This document shows positions 47,950-59,150 of a DNA stretch of 64,000 nt, piece after piece. The stretch's first letter is position 1. Every line of letters starts with the position of its first letter. Below the pieces are notes generated by a model. It was not told the DNA's origin. It searched no databases and saw nothing but the letters and a program-made list of their open reading frames with translations. The DNA comes from Hemerocallis citrina (lineage: Eukaryota; Streptophyta; Magnoliopsida; Asparagales; Asphodelaceae), in the NCBI GenBank assembly GCA_017893485.1, contig CM030365.1:34377000-34440999 (forward strand). The letters run 5' to 3'. The position numbers and the translations under genes are program-made.

Positions 47950-48545
47950 TACATATTAACTCCCTATACACAAGGTGACCTTTCTACTTTGGTCAGTGCG
48001 AAGGCACGCCCTTGACAGAAAGGCTTTTCCCCCTTAGTTGTTGTTATTCTGCAATAGTGGGCATTTTGGTTTGACGTGCACAATCTCTCCACAATTGAAA
48101 CAAGAACGCTCGCTATCTCGAGCCTTACCCCTTGTGCATCGAGGCTTCGCTCTCCCCAGAGGAAATGCTTTATCAGTTTGGTGGTTTCCCCGGTAGCTTT
48201 CCGGAGTCTCCCCACATGCTCCAATATTCGTGCCATATGCGATTGAAGTTGTTCTTGCCCCTCTTCCAGGCAAGCTATTTCTGCCATGTGAATGCTCACC
48301 AGTCATCTAATTTGACTATATGCCTTGGCCTTGTACTTCCTCAGCTTCCTAACTGCCAGGTGCAGTCTGGCAGTCGCTCGCTGCTCCACGGCTGGTTCTG
48401 ATGAAGCTGGAGGCGAGTTCTCCCCAAGTCTGGCCCGTGGTGGAATTTCCTTCGGCCCCTCGTACATGGTCGTCGGCTCCTCTTTAGACATCGGCTCACC
48501 CTTCTCTATCGTCACTTCCTCGCCCATGATATACTCGAACGCCAT
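47950..48545 (-). pseudogene. B3 gag remnant with zinc knuckle
   Basis: Possible start at 48545 (MAFEYIMGEEVTIEKGEPMS), followed by an acidic, Pro-rich stretch and a stop near 48303. A second open part (48034-48306) ends with CFNCGEIVHVKPKCP, an intact CCHC knuckle of spacing C-2-C-4-H-4-C. It is much shorter than a usual gypsy gag, so the capsid part is probably deleted. Assignment to gag rests on the knuckle and on the position between primer site and pol. Confidence 0.6.
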
Positions 48546-48707
48546 CCTGCAAGAACAAAATGCGGGAATGAGTTCCGGATATTGGGAGGTCATAAACATA
48601 AGTTGAAAAATGCAACACCATGATTACGACCATCTTTCTATCCAAACTAAACCCAACCCTAACTAGGGCATCCAAGTTTAATTTCCTGTTGTGTTAGACT
48701 ACAATTT

Positions 48708-48728
48708 GAAGTCGGCATGGCTACCAAC
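48708..48728 (-). promoter_or_regulatory. possible primer-binding region, B3
   Basis: The sequence next to the right LTR reads TTGGTAGCCATGCCGAC on the - strand. Only TGGTA agrees with the initiator-Met site. It may be decayed or use another tRNA. Confidence 0.3.
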
Positions 48729-49416
48729 TGTAGCACCCCGAGTTCCCAATACTCCGAACCCGCAACACACTCCAGGATCTTTCCTTCAAATGAGTCACAA
48801 CACAACAAAATCACAGAAAATTACAAACTTTTATTGCAACGAATGTTATTACAATGTACAAAATTGTTCAACAAAATTTACATCATTACATTGATCAATT
48901 CCATCAACAAATTACATTGCACAACAATTAGGAACCTCATCAACGAATTGGACAATGTCTCTCCACTAAATGACTTTCGCAGCTCGATTCCCCCGCTCCA
49001 CGATCAGCGATTCTGCAAATCTAATAAACCTTGGGCACGTCAATTAAATACAACTGACGCAATGCTATAATACAGTGATCCTCGTTATGCCATAATATAG
49101 CGATTCCAAACCTCAACAAACAAAATTTTATGCAAAAGAAAAAAGTGATGTCAAACAAGTGTCGGTGTATGCCATGGCCCAATCTAATGCACACACTATG
49201 CACACATGCTCGTATAGCTAATGCACGCTTAATTGGAGAGATATGCATCCCATACTACACATTCCCCAACCAAACAACGTTATTCAGTTGATAGAGTTCG
49301 ATCCCCCGCTATGCATCCTACTCTTGTGCTCTCTCCTATCTCTGATACTTTAGTGATGATGAGGCTGCAGTCGTCTGGTTCACTCCCGTCGCTGCGGTGG
49401 TAGTGGTGTCCATTAA
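48729..49416 (-). mobile_element. B3 right LTR (5' LTR), truncated
   Basis: Starts TGTAGCACCCCGAGTTCCC and is nearly the same as 30414-31110, including ccttcaaatgagtcacaac and the cgatcccccgctatgcatcc phrase. At 49417 it is broken by B4. The rest of this LTR is not found further right. Confidence 0.85.
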
Positions 49417-49574
49417 TGTAACACCCCGCAAAATAACATATGTCTATTTTGCATTATAATCCGTGTACAGTTTAGAATTGCACGCGATTATGTATTTTCC
49501 TAATAATAATTTTTATAAACATATTTTTTTATACAAATTCAATTCATCATATTTTAAGTATGTAGATAAAATAT

Positions 49575-49577
<3 letters not shown>

Positions 49578-49661
<84 letters not shown>
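49578..49661. repeat. (AT)n microsatellite, ~84 bp
   Basis: Uninterrupted AT dinucleotides, about 160 bp from the 5' end of the B4 LTR, comparable in place to the array in B2. Confidence 0.97.
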
Positions 49662-49665
<4 letters not shown>

Positions 49666-51959
49666 TTGATCGTATCGGATCGTATATGATATACGATCTA
49701 TATTTGTTTTGAGTGTGAATATGACTGTGTATATTTTATAATTTAAATATTTAAATATATTTTGCTATGAATATACAGATTAATTTGAATTGTAAATAAT
49801 CATGCATTGTTTTTCTTACGGTTAGAGTTTGTTTAACCTAGGGTTAGAGTTCTTTGACCTAACCTAGGGTTAGAAGCGTAACCTAGGGTTAGGAACCCTA
49901 CTTCTAGAATGAGAATTGATGAGATCTTGAGGACATCCAAGGACTCAAGATGAGCAAAGTTTGTGGTGGAAAAGAGAGTTAGGAAATTGCTTTTAAGAAG
50001 GAAAAAAAAGAAGAGAAAGTTGAAGAGAAAAGAAAAGAAAATAATAGGTTTAGCCAACAAAGAAAATTTCCTTTTGTTGTAGGAACACAAGAACTCAAGG
50101 AAGCAATTTTGGAGGAGGAGGCAATTTTGAAGACAAGAATCAACTTCTCTTTTGGAAGGGTGGGGGTTCTCAAAAACTCGATTTTTATTATTTTTATATA
50201 CAATTCTTGTGAGTAGGAGTAAAGGTTAGTAGCTTGATTGACATGCATGAGTAATGGTTGAGTTTCACAAATTGAGTTGATAATTGAGTACAATTTATTA
50301 TTTTAGATGCCATGAAGAACTTGTATGTGAGGATTATATGCTTAGAAATTTCCATCTTGCAAATGGCTTAGAATTTGGTCATGAAATGTTTGTGGCATGC
50401 TCTAGGATGAGTTGAGCAACCTCTAATTTTTTCATATTTTTCTGGGTTTTTTTAGTAGCTCAAAGAATTATTCCAATTTCGGGCAGTAAGCAGTAGAGAA
50501 CTGCTGTTTTTTTCAGAAAATTTGGGTGCTCTTCCAAAAAATCATATCTCGGGATTGGTTGGGTATTTTAAGTCCAAATTTTTACTAGGGTTCATTGAAT
50601 ATGTTAACGACCATATTTTAAAATTTCATATTTTCTGAGATCATTTGATACCTCAAAAAAAAGTATGTTGGTGACTGGTCCAGAACCAAAAGCTTATTCT
50701 GCCATGTTTTAGAATTGAAGTTCATTAATTCATAAATACTGCATACCCTTGCAATGAAATTTTTACTGTAGCATGTGGTGTGAGTCTAGATCATGTTTCT
50801 AAAATTTCAGAATTGTTTAGATAACATTTGATAGGGTTTTAACAATGGTTTGTAAAAAGAGGTAGGCACCCTGTCTGAAAACAGAGGGAGTTTTTATGCT
50901 AAGTTTCAAAAGCTAAAACTCTCTGCGTGGTATGAACCTGAATGCAATTTTTGAATATGTTAGTCTTGTATATATCTAGTTATTTAATTTAAAATTTCAT
51001 AAGTATTGGACTTATGGTTGAATTGATTTTGAATTTTGACCGGACTATATTCAGTTTCAGCTCTGAGTTGGTTAGGCTATGAACTTATGAGATTCTGGAA
51101 TTGTATGTTTAGAATCTGTAGAAATGACCAACTAGAGACTTGCAGTAGAAAGTCTTAGCTTTCCAGAACATCTTGAATCATGCAATTTCAGTTTGTAGTT
51201 TGAAAGATATGATTTTTCTAAGTTTAAGACAGAACCAGTTTTACTAAAAAGACTTGTTTTTGTAGAGTAGCACATTTTCTTGTGTACACCTGACGAGAAT
51301 TAGGGGTTTTCCAGTGTTTTAATGGATAAATTTGAGGATGCGATCAACTAGGAAGTTATAGTAGACAGTCCCAGCTTTCTATAGAATCTAAGATCGAGTA
51401 ATTCCGATAAGTGAGCAAGTTTTTATGTTAATAGCAAGATGCAGCATTTACATTGGAGAAGTGTACAGCTGAGAACATATAGAGATTTTATAGCATCTAG
51501 ATGGCTGAATCTGAAGAAATGGTTAACTAGAGACTTGTAGTGTAGAGTCTTAGCTTTCCAGAATGGGTTAGATCATGCAATTCCAAATTGTATTTTGGAA
51601 GTTATGAGTTTTCTATGTTCAGGAGGTGCGTTTAAAGTTGATATAGAATTGAGTAAATTTTTGTTTTGACATAATAGTAAAACTTGTGAATTTCTAGAAC
51701 ATTGTGGTTGGAATATGAGAAAATGATCAACTAGAGAATTGAAGTGGGCATTCTTAACTTCCCAAAAGATATCAATTTATGCAATTCCAGTATATGGATT
51801 AGAAGTTATGATTTTTCTAATATCCGGGCAGATCTAGGCTTTTAAGTGGAGTGTTTTTTTTTGCTTTACTCCAAGTTATGAATTTGTGTACTTGTAGCAT
51901 TGTTATATTCAAGATATTGATTTTATCACGTTTCGAGTATGTTTACTTGTGTTTGATAA

Positions 51960-52230
51960 CCTTGGTCTGTTAATAGTTGGGTGTCATGTTTGTAAGTAAT
52001 TGCCCGTAAAAGGCATTCCTTGGGCGCTGTTGTACCACTCGCTGAGGGTCACGGGCCGAGGATTTGGTCAAGAACCAATAAGAGTATGGCAGCCGATGAG
52101 TATCGACTCGCCGGGTTATTATTTTGACAGACCAGTCAGGGATCAATTGTTTGATAAAAACTTCGTGCATGATTTTGGGTGACAAACGTAATTTTAGTAA
52201 ATTGTTATTTAATTAAGTTTCCACACTTTT
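51960..52230. promoter_or_regulatory. conserved GC-rich module of B LTRs (B4 copy)
   Basis: Counterpart of 6930-7190, with the phrases ccactcgctgagggtcacgg and gactcgccgggttatta kept while the flanks have diverged. Confidence 0.45.
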
Positions 52231-52280
52231 CGCTTAAAAACCAAGTTGGTCGTAACCCCCGTTCCTGTAAATACATATTT

Positions 52281-52611
52281 TCTGAATATTTTCTGTATTT
52301 CGATCATTTATAAATTTATTTTGTGTTAAATTCGTTTTGGATCTTCTATTTTTCTAATCGACAATTATATTTATTTTGAATGATAGTATATCTTAACTTT
52401 ATTTTCTATTTCCAATTCATCGACTATTTATATTTTATATTATTACTATTTGGATTTTAATAAATTGTAAATCTCAAACCCTATTTTGATACATATCATT
52501 ATTATTATAATTGTTATTATTATTATTATTTTGAAGTAATATTGTTATTACTACTACTATTATTATTACTGTTATTATTATGATTAACATTTTTTTCATT
52601 ATTATTATTTT
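52281..52611. other. AT-rich spacer with (ATT)n
   Basis: T/A-rich DNA with runs of TTA/ATT trinucleotides from 52498 on. I see no gene or element boundary before the TGTAACACCC at 52612. Confidence 0.6.
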
Positions 52612-52912
52612 TGTAACACCCGAAGAAACTCTATTTTATACGTATTTCATTATTTGATTTAACGTATATGTATATGTATATTTAATAAACCCTATAATGC
52701 TAATTATTTTTTCCTTATTGGATTTAAACCTATTAATTGATTTATAACCTAAAACTCAAGCCCATTCTCCTATTGGATTCCTACCCAATAACCCATTAAC
52801 CCTACATCTCTAATTCCCTAAATAAACTAATCTAACCCTAACCCCTAACCTAACCCCTCCTAGCCGCCTACTGTGCTACCCCCTACTGTTCATCCACCCT
52901 CTCCTTCATCCT

Positions 52913-52953
<41 letters not shown>

Positions 52954-54600
52954 CGTTTGCTTGATCCCGAACCCATCCCTCGATCTTCGTCCGCCCTCGT
53001 CTGCCCTCGTCGACGCCAGTCGACCCCATCCTCTTCTCTGCTCCTCCATCTCTTCTCTCCATCCCGTCGCCTGAACCCATCGCCATCCCTGTGCCTCCTC
53101 ACCACCGTAGAACCACTGCCATCCCCTCGTCGCCTTCGTCCCTCGCCCTCGACCAAACATCATATCACCACCACTTATTCCTTCCTCTATTTCCTTCCCG
53201 AAACAGAGTACGCCGCTCCGGTACTCCACCGACTGCAAGTCCCTTGCCATTGCCCATCGTCCACTTTTGCAACCTCCCCCTCACCCCTCCTGCGTCGAGC
53301 CGCCATTGCCCTCGACCACCACCTTCACCTTCAATCACGCGCTCGACTCCTCTTTTTTGGTGCCAAATCCACCGTCGACCTCCGTGACCCTCTAGCCTTG
53401 CAGCCAACCACCATCGCTGCACTTAGTCGACCACCTCGAAATGTCCAGTCCCCCGACACTCCGCCGCACGCAGTTGCCCACCACTGTCACAGTGCTGCCA
53501 TCGCTAATTTTTGGGGTCGATGTGCTGTTGCTGATTGGCTGAGTTGGTTGTTTGCCATTTTGGGGGTGTAAGGATTCGCTGTTACGTCGTTTGCTATTAT
53601 GGGTTGGGCTCTTTGTTGGATTGCAGTTTCTGTTGTGTGTCCTTGCTGTAAGTGAATTCATGTGTACTTGATCAAGCTTTTGATTTTGACCCTTTGATCT
53701 TCTTGATCATTGAATCTTAGCCATCGATTGCTTTAATCATCTTGATCTTGATATTTGATCTCGGTCATTCGTTCGATCTTGCTGCTTTGCCGAACCTGGC
53801 TGTGTTGATCTCTCGTGCACGTAGTGTGCACGTGTGTGATCGTGAGTTCGTGGGTTCGTTACTCCAGGATTCTCATCCCGTTATTCTTGGTATTCAAATT
53901 AACTGTCTATAAGGCAAGTCACTTTCCTCTTGAATTGTTATTGAATCAAATTCAAGTTTTTATTGATATTCTCGCAAGTAGATCCAATTGATTCATCGTA
54001 TTGTATATTGTTCATCTTTTTCATTGAGTATATTGAGGGTTTACACGAGCTAACCCCAATATTCTTGACATCGTGCTTATATTGACTCTAAAGATTGAAT
54101 CTTTCATGCATCCACATAGTATTCATGATAGTACTCATATAATTGTCAAACAATTAAACTATTGTAGGAAGAATTGCTGGGTTGTATATTTGATTGATCG
54201 GTTGTTGTTTGACTGATGTTAAATTAGTTTATGTATGTGATTTTATTTTTATTCATCATGTTATTGCACCCATCATGTGAATTAAGAAGTTTATCGACTA
54301 ACAAAATTGATACCCATCATGTATAATTAATTTATTTAATGAGAAATACCCAAAAATCATGTATGTTGCTTGCTGGCTATATTTTGTCTGCTATTTTCAA
54401 CCTAGTAAATGATCTTAAAATAAGCAACTTTCTGAATAAGAGTTGTAGCCCTATGTTTCTAGTTTCCAGAACATCTTGAATTTCTGAATTCCGAGTTGTG
54501 TAGCAAAAGTTATGCTCATTTTACTAAAGCTGTGTTTTTATTTCCAGAATTTTATATTCCAGATTTTAATAGATTAATTATTCTTATATCATTGTATTGA
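52612..54600 (+). mobile_element. E2: A/E-type LTR, 3' part missing
   Basis: Starts TGTAACACCCGAAG. It then has ACCCATTAACCC phrases, a (CT)n run (52918-52950) and a long C-rich leader (52950-53480), the 'ctataaggcaagtcacttt' box (53908) shared with A1 and A2 in reverse complement, and downstream 'gtttccagaacatcttgaatt' (54461). The same order is seen in E3 (60209 onward) and L0. The 232-codon ORF in the C-rich leader (52873-53571) is Ser/Pro-rich low complexity and not accepted. The 3' limit near 54600 is approximate. Confidence 0.6.
52918..52950. repeat. (CT)n microsatellite
   Basis: CT dinucleotides at the start of the E2 leader. Confidence 0.95.
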
Positions 54601-55044
54601 ATGATCCTAAGAATATTTTCAATAAGGGCCCCCAATAATCTCAAAATTTCGTAATTATATATTTATTCAATTAAATCAATAAAAATAAACCAAATATGGA
54701 AATAATCTAATTCCTTAGAGCCTTCTACTGAATAGTCGGTCCTAAAAGCAGCCAAACATTTTTTAAGTTCAATTTTCACCCCTAAACGATTTTTTACAAA
54801 CAAATCTCTTTCTTTCAAAAATTTACAAAAGTGGTTTTCTTTATTCAGAAAAATCCCAAAAATTCAAACATACCCAATAAAATATAATGGAATCTGTTCA
54901 TCAACTAAAAATTCTAAATTCACACTTTGAAAATAGCTGCACGTGTGAAAATGTCAATTTTACAAATATTCAAAATAATTAAATAAATTGATTTAAAAAT
55001 TATTTATTAACTCAATATATTGTATTAAAAATTACGAGGCATTT
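54601..55044 (-). mobile_element. B5: 3'-LTR end fragment, B-like
   Basis: AT-rich piece ending ..gaggcatttca. It is recognised by what follows: cactccccccttagaatagt and gtcctcagaa, the counterpart of the B3 polypurine region (46365-46400: ctccctccttagaatcgttc, gtcctcagaa). The left limit is a guess. Confidence 0.45.
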
Positions 55045-55199
55045 CATCACTCCCCCCTTAGAATAGTTTTGTCCTCAGAATTATCATTAGTAAAAGGAAA
55101 ATAAAAATATAAAACTTGCACAACAATTTCAGAAAATACTTTATCTTTAATTTCTAATTAAGATACACTAATAATAAAATTAGAAATATAATTTTATTA
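55045..55199 (-). other. B5 polypurine tract and short internal remnant
   Basis: On the - strand: TTCTGAGGAC, then AAGGGGGGAGTGA next to the LTR end. The remaining ~110 bp are AT-rich with no reading frame of note. Confidence 0.5.
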
Positions 55200-55917
55200 T
55201 ATGCCTTATTAACAAGATTAATTAATAATAAATATAATTGCCTATGATCAAGAGTCACCTCATGGGTTAACCACATTTTGAGAAGCTGCCTGTGGTAGGC
55301 AATTGTACTAATAAATAAATAAATTGTCTGAGTTAGGGACCGGGGCATTACAAATGGTATTAGATCCAATTTTCGACACTGAGTGTGGGTCAGGGTGGGT
55401 ATGACTGACAGGTAGCTAAGGTCAGTACGCTGGAAGTTTGTCTAGGGGTAGTACGCTAGAATTAGCTGAATCAGGGTACGTCATTCCACATCGGCTAGAA
55501 AGAAGATACTGCACTAGGTTGTATGCCCCGTACTCAGCGAGGACACTAAATTCTAAAGAGTGGGGGTGTATTAACTAGGTTAACTAATAATAAATATAAT
55601 TTCCTATGATCAAGAGTTACTTAATTGGTTAACCACCTTTTGAGAGGCAGCCTGTGGTGGGCAGTTGTACTAATAAATAAATAAATTGTTTGCGTTTGGG
55701 GCCGGGGCGTTACAAATAGTATTAGAGCCAACTTTCGACACCGAGTGTAGGTTAGGGTGGGTATGCCTGAAAGGGATCTGAGTTCAGTACGTTGGCAGTT
55801 TGGCCAGGGTAGTATGCTAGCAGGGTACTCCCCTCCACATCGGCTAAAAAGGCGATCCTGTATCTGCTTGCGGGTCCCAAACTCAACGAGGACGCTGAGA
55901 TCTCAAGGTTGGGTGTA

Positions 55918-56222
55918 TGTAATATCCCGTATGAGATGGGCCTTCATTGTGGACTTGGTAATTAATTCATGGTTAGATGGGCCTATAGATTTGATATTGT
56001 GTGTATAGAGCATATAGAAAGAATGAATTAATTACTATGGGATCATGGTGTTCATGGTAGGTGGTGGTGACTTATTCCCACATGGAAGGTGTGTTAGGAT
56101 TGTGTGTGTATATATTAGATTGCCTAAGATCAAGAGGCACCAAATAGTTTGAACACCTTTTGTGAGGCAGCCTGTGGTGGGCTATTGTTAGAATTTATTT
56201 GGGTGGGGCCCGGGGCATTACA
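55918..56222 (+). repeat. TRIM LTR (third in chain)
   Basis: TGTAATATCC...GGGGCATTACA, 305 bp, with a TATA-like gtgtatatatta at 56107. Nearly identical to 56247-56551 and clearly related to the T1 LTR in its 3' two thirds. Confidence 0.85.
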
Positions 56223-56246
56223 AATAATACCCAAAGAAGGGGTGTA

Positions 56247-56551
56247 TGTAATATCCAGTATGAGATGGGCCTTCATGGTGGGCTTAGTAATTAATTCATG
56301 GATAGATGGGCCTATAGATTTGGTAGTGTGTGGATAGAGCCTATAGAAAGAATGAATTAATTACTATAGGGCCATGGTGTTCATGGTAGGTGGTGGTGAT
56401 TTAGTCCCACATGGAAAGTGAGTTAGGATTGTGTGTGTATATATTAGATTGCCTAAGATCAAGAGGTACCAAATAGTCCGGACACCTTTTGTGAGGCAGC
56501 CTGTGGTGGGCAGTTGTTAGAATTTGTTTGGGCAGGGTCCGAGGCATTACA
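56247..56551 (+). repeat. TRIM LTR (fourth in chain)
   Basis: TGTAATATCC...CGAGGCATTACA, 305 bp. It is followed by AGTTGGTATCAGAGC. Confidence 0.85.
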
Positions 56552-56800
56552 AGTTGGTATCAGAGCAAACTTCAATTAGTAATCCTAAACATGGTATAGG
56601 GAAACAAAATTAGGAAGGACATTAGAAGTGTGAGTTCCTAGGGTGGACATTAGAAGTTTGAGTACTTAGGGTGGACATTTGATGTGTGAGTGTTAGTTAT
56701 TAGAGTGAACATTAGATATGTGAGTATGTTGTTTTGATCATGAATGCTTGTAATGAAATTTGAATTATTTGTATGTCTAGGTTCGACTAAAAATTTCTTT
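56552..56800 (+). other. different internal region joined to TRIM LTR
   Basis: It does not match the T1 or T2 internal regions beyond the primer site. It holds three to four imperfect copies of a ~33-bp phrase around gtggacattagaagtttgag (56615-56730). No ORF. It may be the leader of a larger retroelement that uses the same LTR, of which the rest is lost or unrecognised. Confidence 0.5.
56555..56566 (+). promoter_or_regulatory. primer-binding site after last TRIM LTR
   Basis: TGGTATCAGAGC, a perfect initiator-Met site, unlike the decayed sites inside the TRIM chain. It starts a different internal region. Confidence 0.85.
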
Positions 56801-58085
56801 ATTGTAAGTAGGTTGACTGTTTTCGCATAAATAGAAGACGAATGATTTGTTTTCTCTTGCTATTATAATTACATTTTAACTATTTTCATTATTATTGACG
56901 TTAAATTGGAATAATTTTATTAGTTATTGACTTATCTATTTTTGTACACATCTAATTATAATTATAAAGTATGATTTACTAATTCTAGCCTATTTGTTCT
57001 ATAAGTTTTGTGTTTTATAGAAATAAGTTTTATTATTGAAGTTTGGAATGTGGCGAATAGAGCTTTTCTTTTTCTATTTGTGTTTGCAGTTATAGTTTTG
57101 AATGACGTAATGTTTGATTCTCGGATACTGCAATAATTACATTATAATTAACAACATTTACTTATATTTTGTTTTTTTTCGATTATTGCTTTGAATATAT
57201 TATGTTTTTGTACGTAGACTACCTTTTCCCTTCTCTTTTATATTTTATATTTTTATTTTCTTTCTTAAAATTCTGTCCTTCATAATTTTTATGTACTTTT
57301 TTGGTTACTCATTTATTTTGCTATTACTGTTACGCACTATATTAGTTTCAATTCCTACTTATTGAATTATTAATTATTATTATTATTATTCCTATTATAT
57401 TTTAATTCACATTCATTTAAATATACTTTGATTTTTTGATGCTATATTTTCCATTATTTTCTATTGTCTTATTTTTCGGTGTATTTAAATTTGATTGTAA
57501 TACTTTTACTCATATAGATATGATATACCTCTACACATTGAAATTTTTATTTTTATTATTAATTTTGTTTTTACACCTTATATTCAATACCTTTATTATT
57601 ACTTATTACCTTTGTTATATTTACTTTCACCATTTATAGCTACTTATTGTATTACCTTACTTTATTATTTTTATACTTTTACTTCTATAATATACTATAG
57701 TCGCTTGTTACCTTAATATTATGATTTTTACCCTCCTTGTTATTTTCTTATTACATACACTTTCTACTGTTTACTGTATATTTTATGACATATGATTATT
57801 TATGCTACATAGTTCTCTCTCATTCGCAAATACATTTAAGATTATGCATGTATTTCATTACGTCTTCCTCTTTACTTTTATAAATCATTTTTTCACTACT
57901 ACTATTTCCTACTATTTGTAATTGATATTTATAATCTATACATCTATTTTAATATTCCATCGTGTGACTTTCTACTCCATTACCTACTTTTGCTTCTACT
58001 TTTATATCACGAATTTCAAAACGTAACATCATATTTAAATTAAACACCCAATATCCCAGTATATATGGAAGATTACATCATTCTA
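56801..58085. other. T-rich low-complexity DNA
   Basis: Very T/A-rich, with frequent tta/ttt runs and (ATT)n near 57370-57390. ORFs are chance products of low GC. It could be a decayed D-type LTR (D is also T-rich on one strand), but I found no block match good enough to say so. Confidence 0.5.
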
Positions 58086-58089
58086 TTCA

Positions 58090-58285
58090 TCGTTTTGTTG
58101 CAACCGGATGTCGTGAAGGCAAATATGCAACTTGACGTCAATAGGAGGCAAACTTGCAACTGGATGTCAGGAGGCAAAAACTGCAACCGAATATCCAGAC
58201 AGCAACCTGCAACCTAATGTCGTGGAGGCAATCTGCAACTTGATGTCAAGGAGGCTAGTCTACAGCTAGACAACAATGAGGCGAA
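58090..58285. repeat. minisatellite, ~27-31 bp unit, second locus
   Basis: About six or seven imperfect copies around gcaacttgatgtcaaggagg (58231) and gcaaccggatgtcgtgaagg (58100). These are the reverse complement of the unit at 47480-47785 (ccttctcgacatccggttgc). The flanks of the two arrays do not match. Confidence 0.8.
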
Positions 58286-59150
58286 CCCACAATAAAGAAA
58301 TTCATGCTCTCATAACCCAACTTTTAGTTTCATATATATATATATTACTTATCACTATCCTATTGTTTTGTACTGTTCATACCATTTTATAAGATTTTAA
58401 AACTTATCCTATGCTACTTCAACTTTGTTATTCATAATACTATTACACATATGTACACATTTAATTACCTTATTATTTATACTTGTTTTCATGTATGTCC
58501 TATATGCATTATTTTATTTTTCACCCTATATTATTGAGGTTTACTATTAACTATTTTCGCTATCTTAGTATTATCATTTTGTATGTATACGTGTGTACTT
58601 ATCTTTACATATGTTAGTATTTTTTTGTATTTTCATACCATTTCATTTTCCTGACCTATCTTATATTTGTTTGCTACTTATATCATATGATTTTTATTAT
58701 TCATAGTTATTTATTATTTTCATTTTTATATAATTAATATTATATATTATCCCAATATTATATTATTATTTCATTTACTATTATTATACTTGTTTCACTA
58801 CTTCAACTACTTATAACTTTTATATTATAGTATTGTTGATTTTATCATATATTCCAAACGCTTATTTGCACATATAATATCCTAAGCTAATTTTCATACT
58901 ATACTTGAAAATTCACAAAAATTTTGATGTACTAATCAGTATTCTATATATTTAATTTTAAATCGCATATATGGTTTTTATATGGTTTTTACAAATGAAA
59001 TTTTTGGGTGTTTTATATACATCATTATTTTTACTATTACACTTATCTCATACTTTTTAACAAAATTCGACACTCATGTTTTTATTTTCTATTTTTTCAT
59101 TCTTTTCAAATTATTATTGTCATTATTATTATTATTTTGGCTTAAATGAA
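58286..59150. other. T-rich low-complexity DNA
   Basis: A/T-rich with (AT)n at 58334-58347 and (ATT)n near 59115-59140. No feature recognised. Confidence 0.5.

Larger units (their letters stand above)
49417..52280 (+). mobile_element. B4: B-type LTR (+), incomplete 3' end
   Basis: Starts TGTAACACCCCGCAAAATAA; the left flank ATTAA is a candidate TSD. Contents in order: (AT)n at 49578-49661, four 'aacctagggttag' repeats (49836-49890), purine-rich leader (49960-50150), 'caactag' sub-repeats at 51129, 51345, 51524 and 51728, and the conserved GC-rich module at 51960-52230. It aligns with B1 (5302-7230). Similarity fades after about 52280, and the expected R/U5 end and the rest of the B3 LTR are missing. 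Confidence 0.7.
55200..56551 (+). mobile_element. T2: chain of four TRIM LTRs with two internal regions
   Basis: Order: short LTR (about 55200-55352), internal 55353-55566 with TGGTATTAGATCC, short LTR (55567-55714), internal 55715-55917, full LTR (55918-56222, 305 bp), 24-bp remnant of an internal region (56223-56246), full LTR (56247-56551, 305 bp). LTR ends read CGGGGC(A/G)TTACA; full LTRs start TGTAATATCC. The internal regions match T1 (reverse complement of 29652-29854): actttcgacaccgagtgtag, cctccacatcggct, ctgagatctcaagg. The two short LTRs share the same replaced 5' part (ttaac.agattaa.taataa). No coding capacity. Confidence 0.8.

Noticed and set aside
52873..53571. A 232-codon Ser/Pro-rich + strand ORF
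   Set aside because: It lies in the C/T-rich leader of the E2 LTR and includes a CT microsatellite. The related leader in E3 does not keep the frame or the peptide.
55200..56551. Cassandra-type TRIM (with a 5S rRNA-like promoter) considered for the T elements
   Set aside because: I could not find the 5S A-box or C-box region in the LTRs; they contain TATA-like sequences instead.
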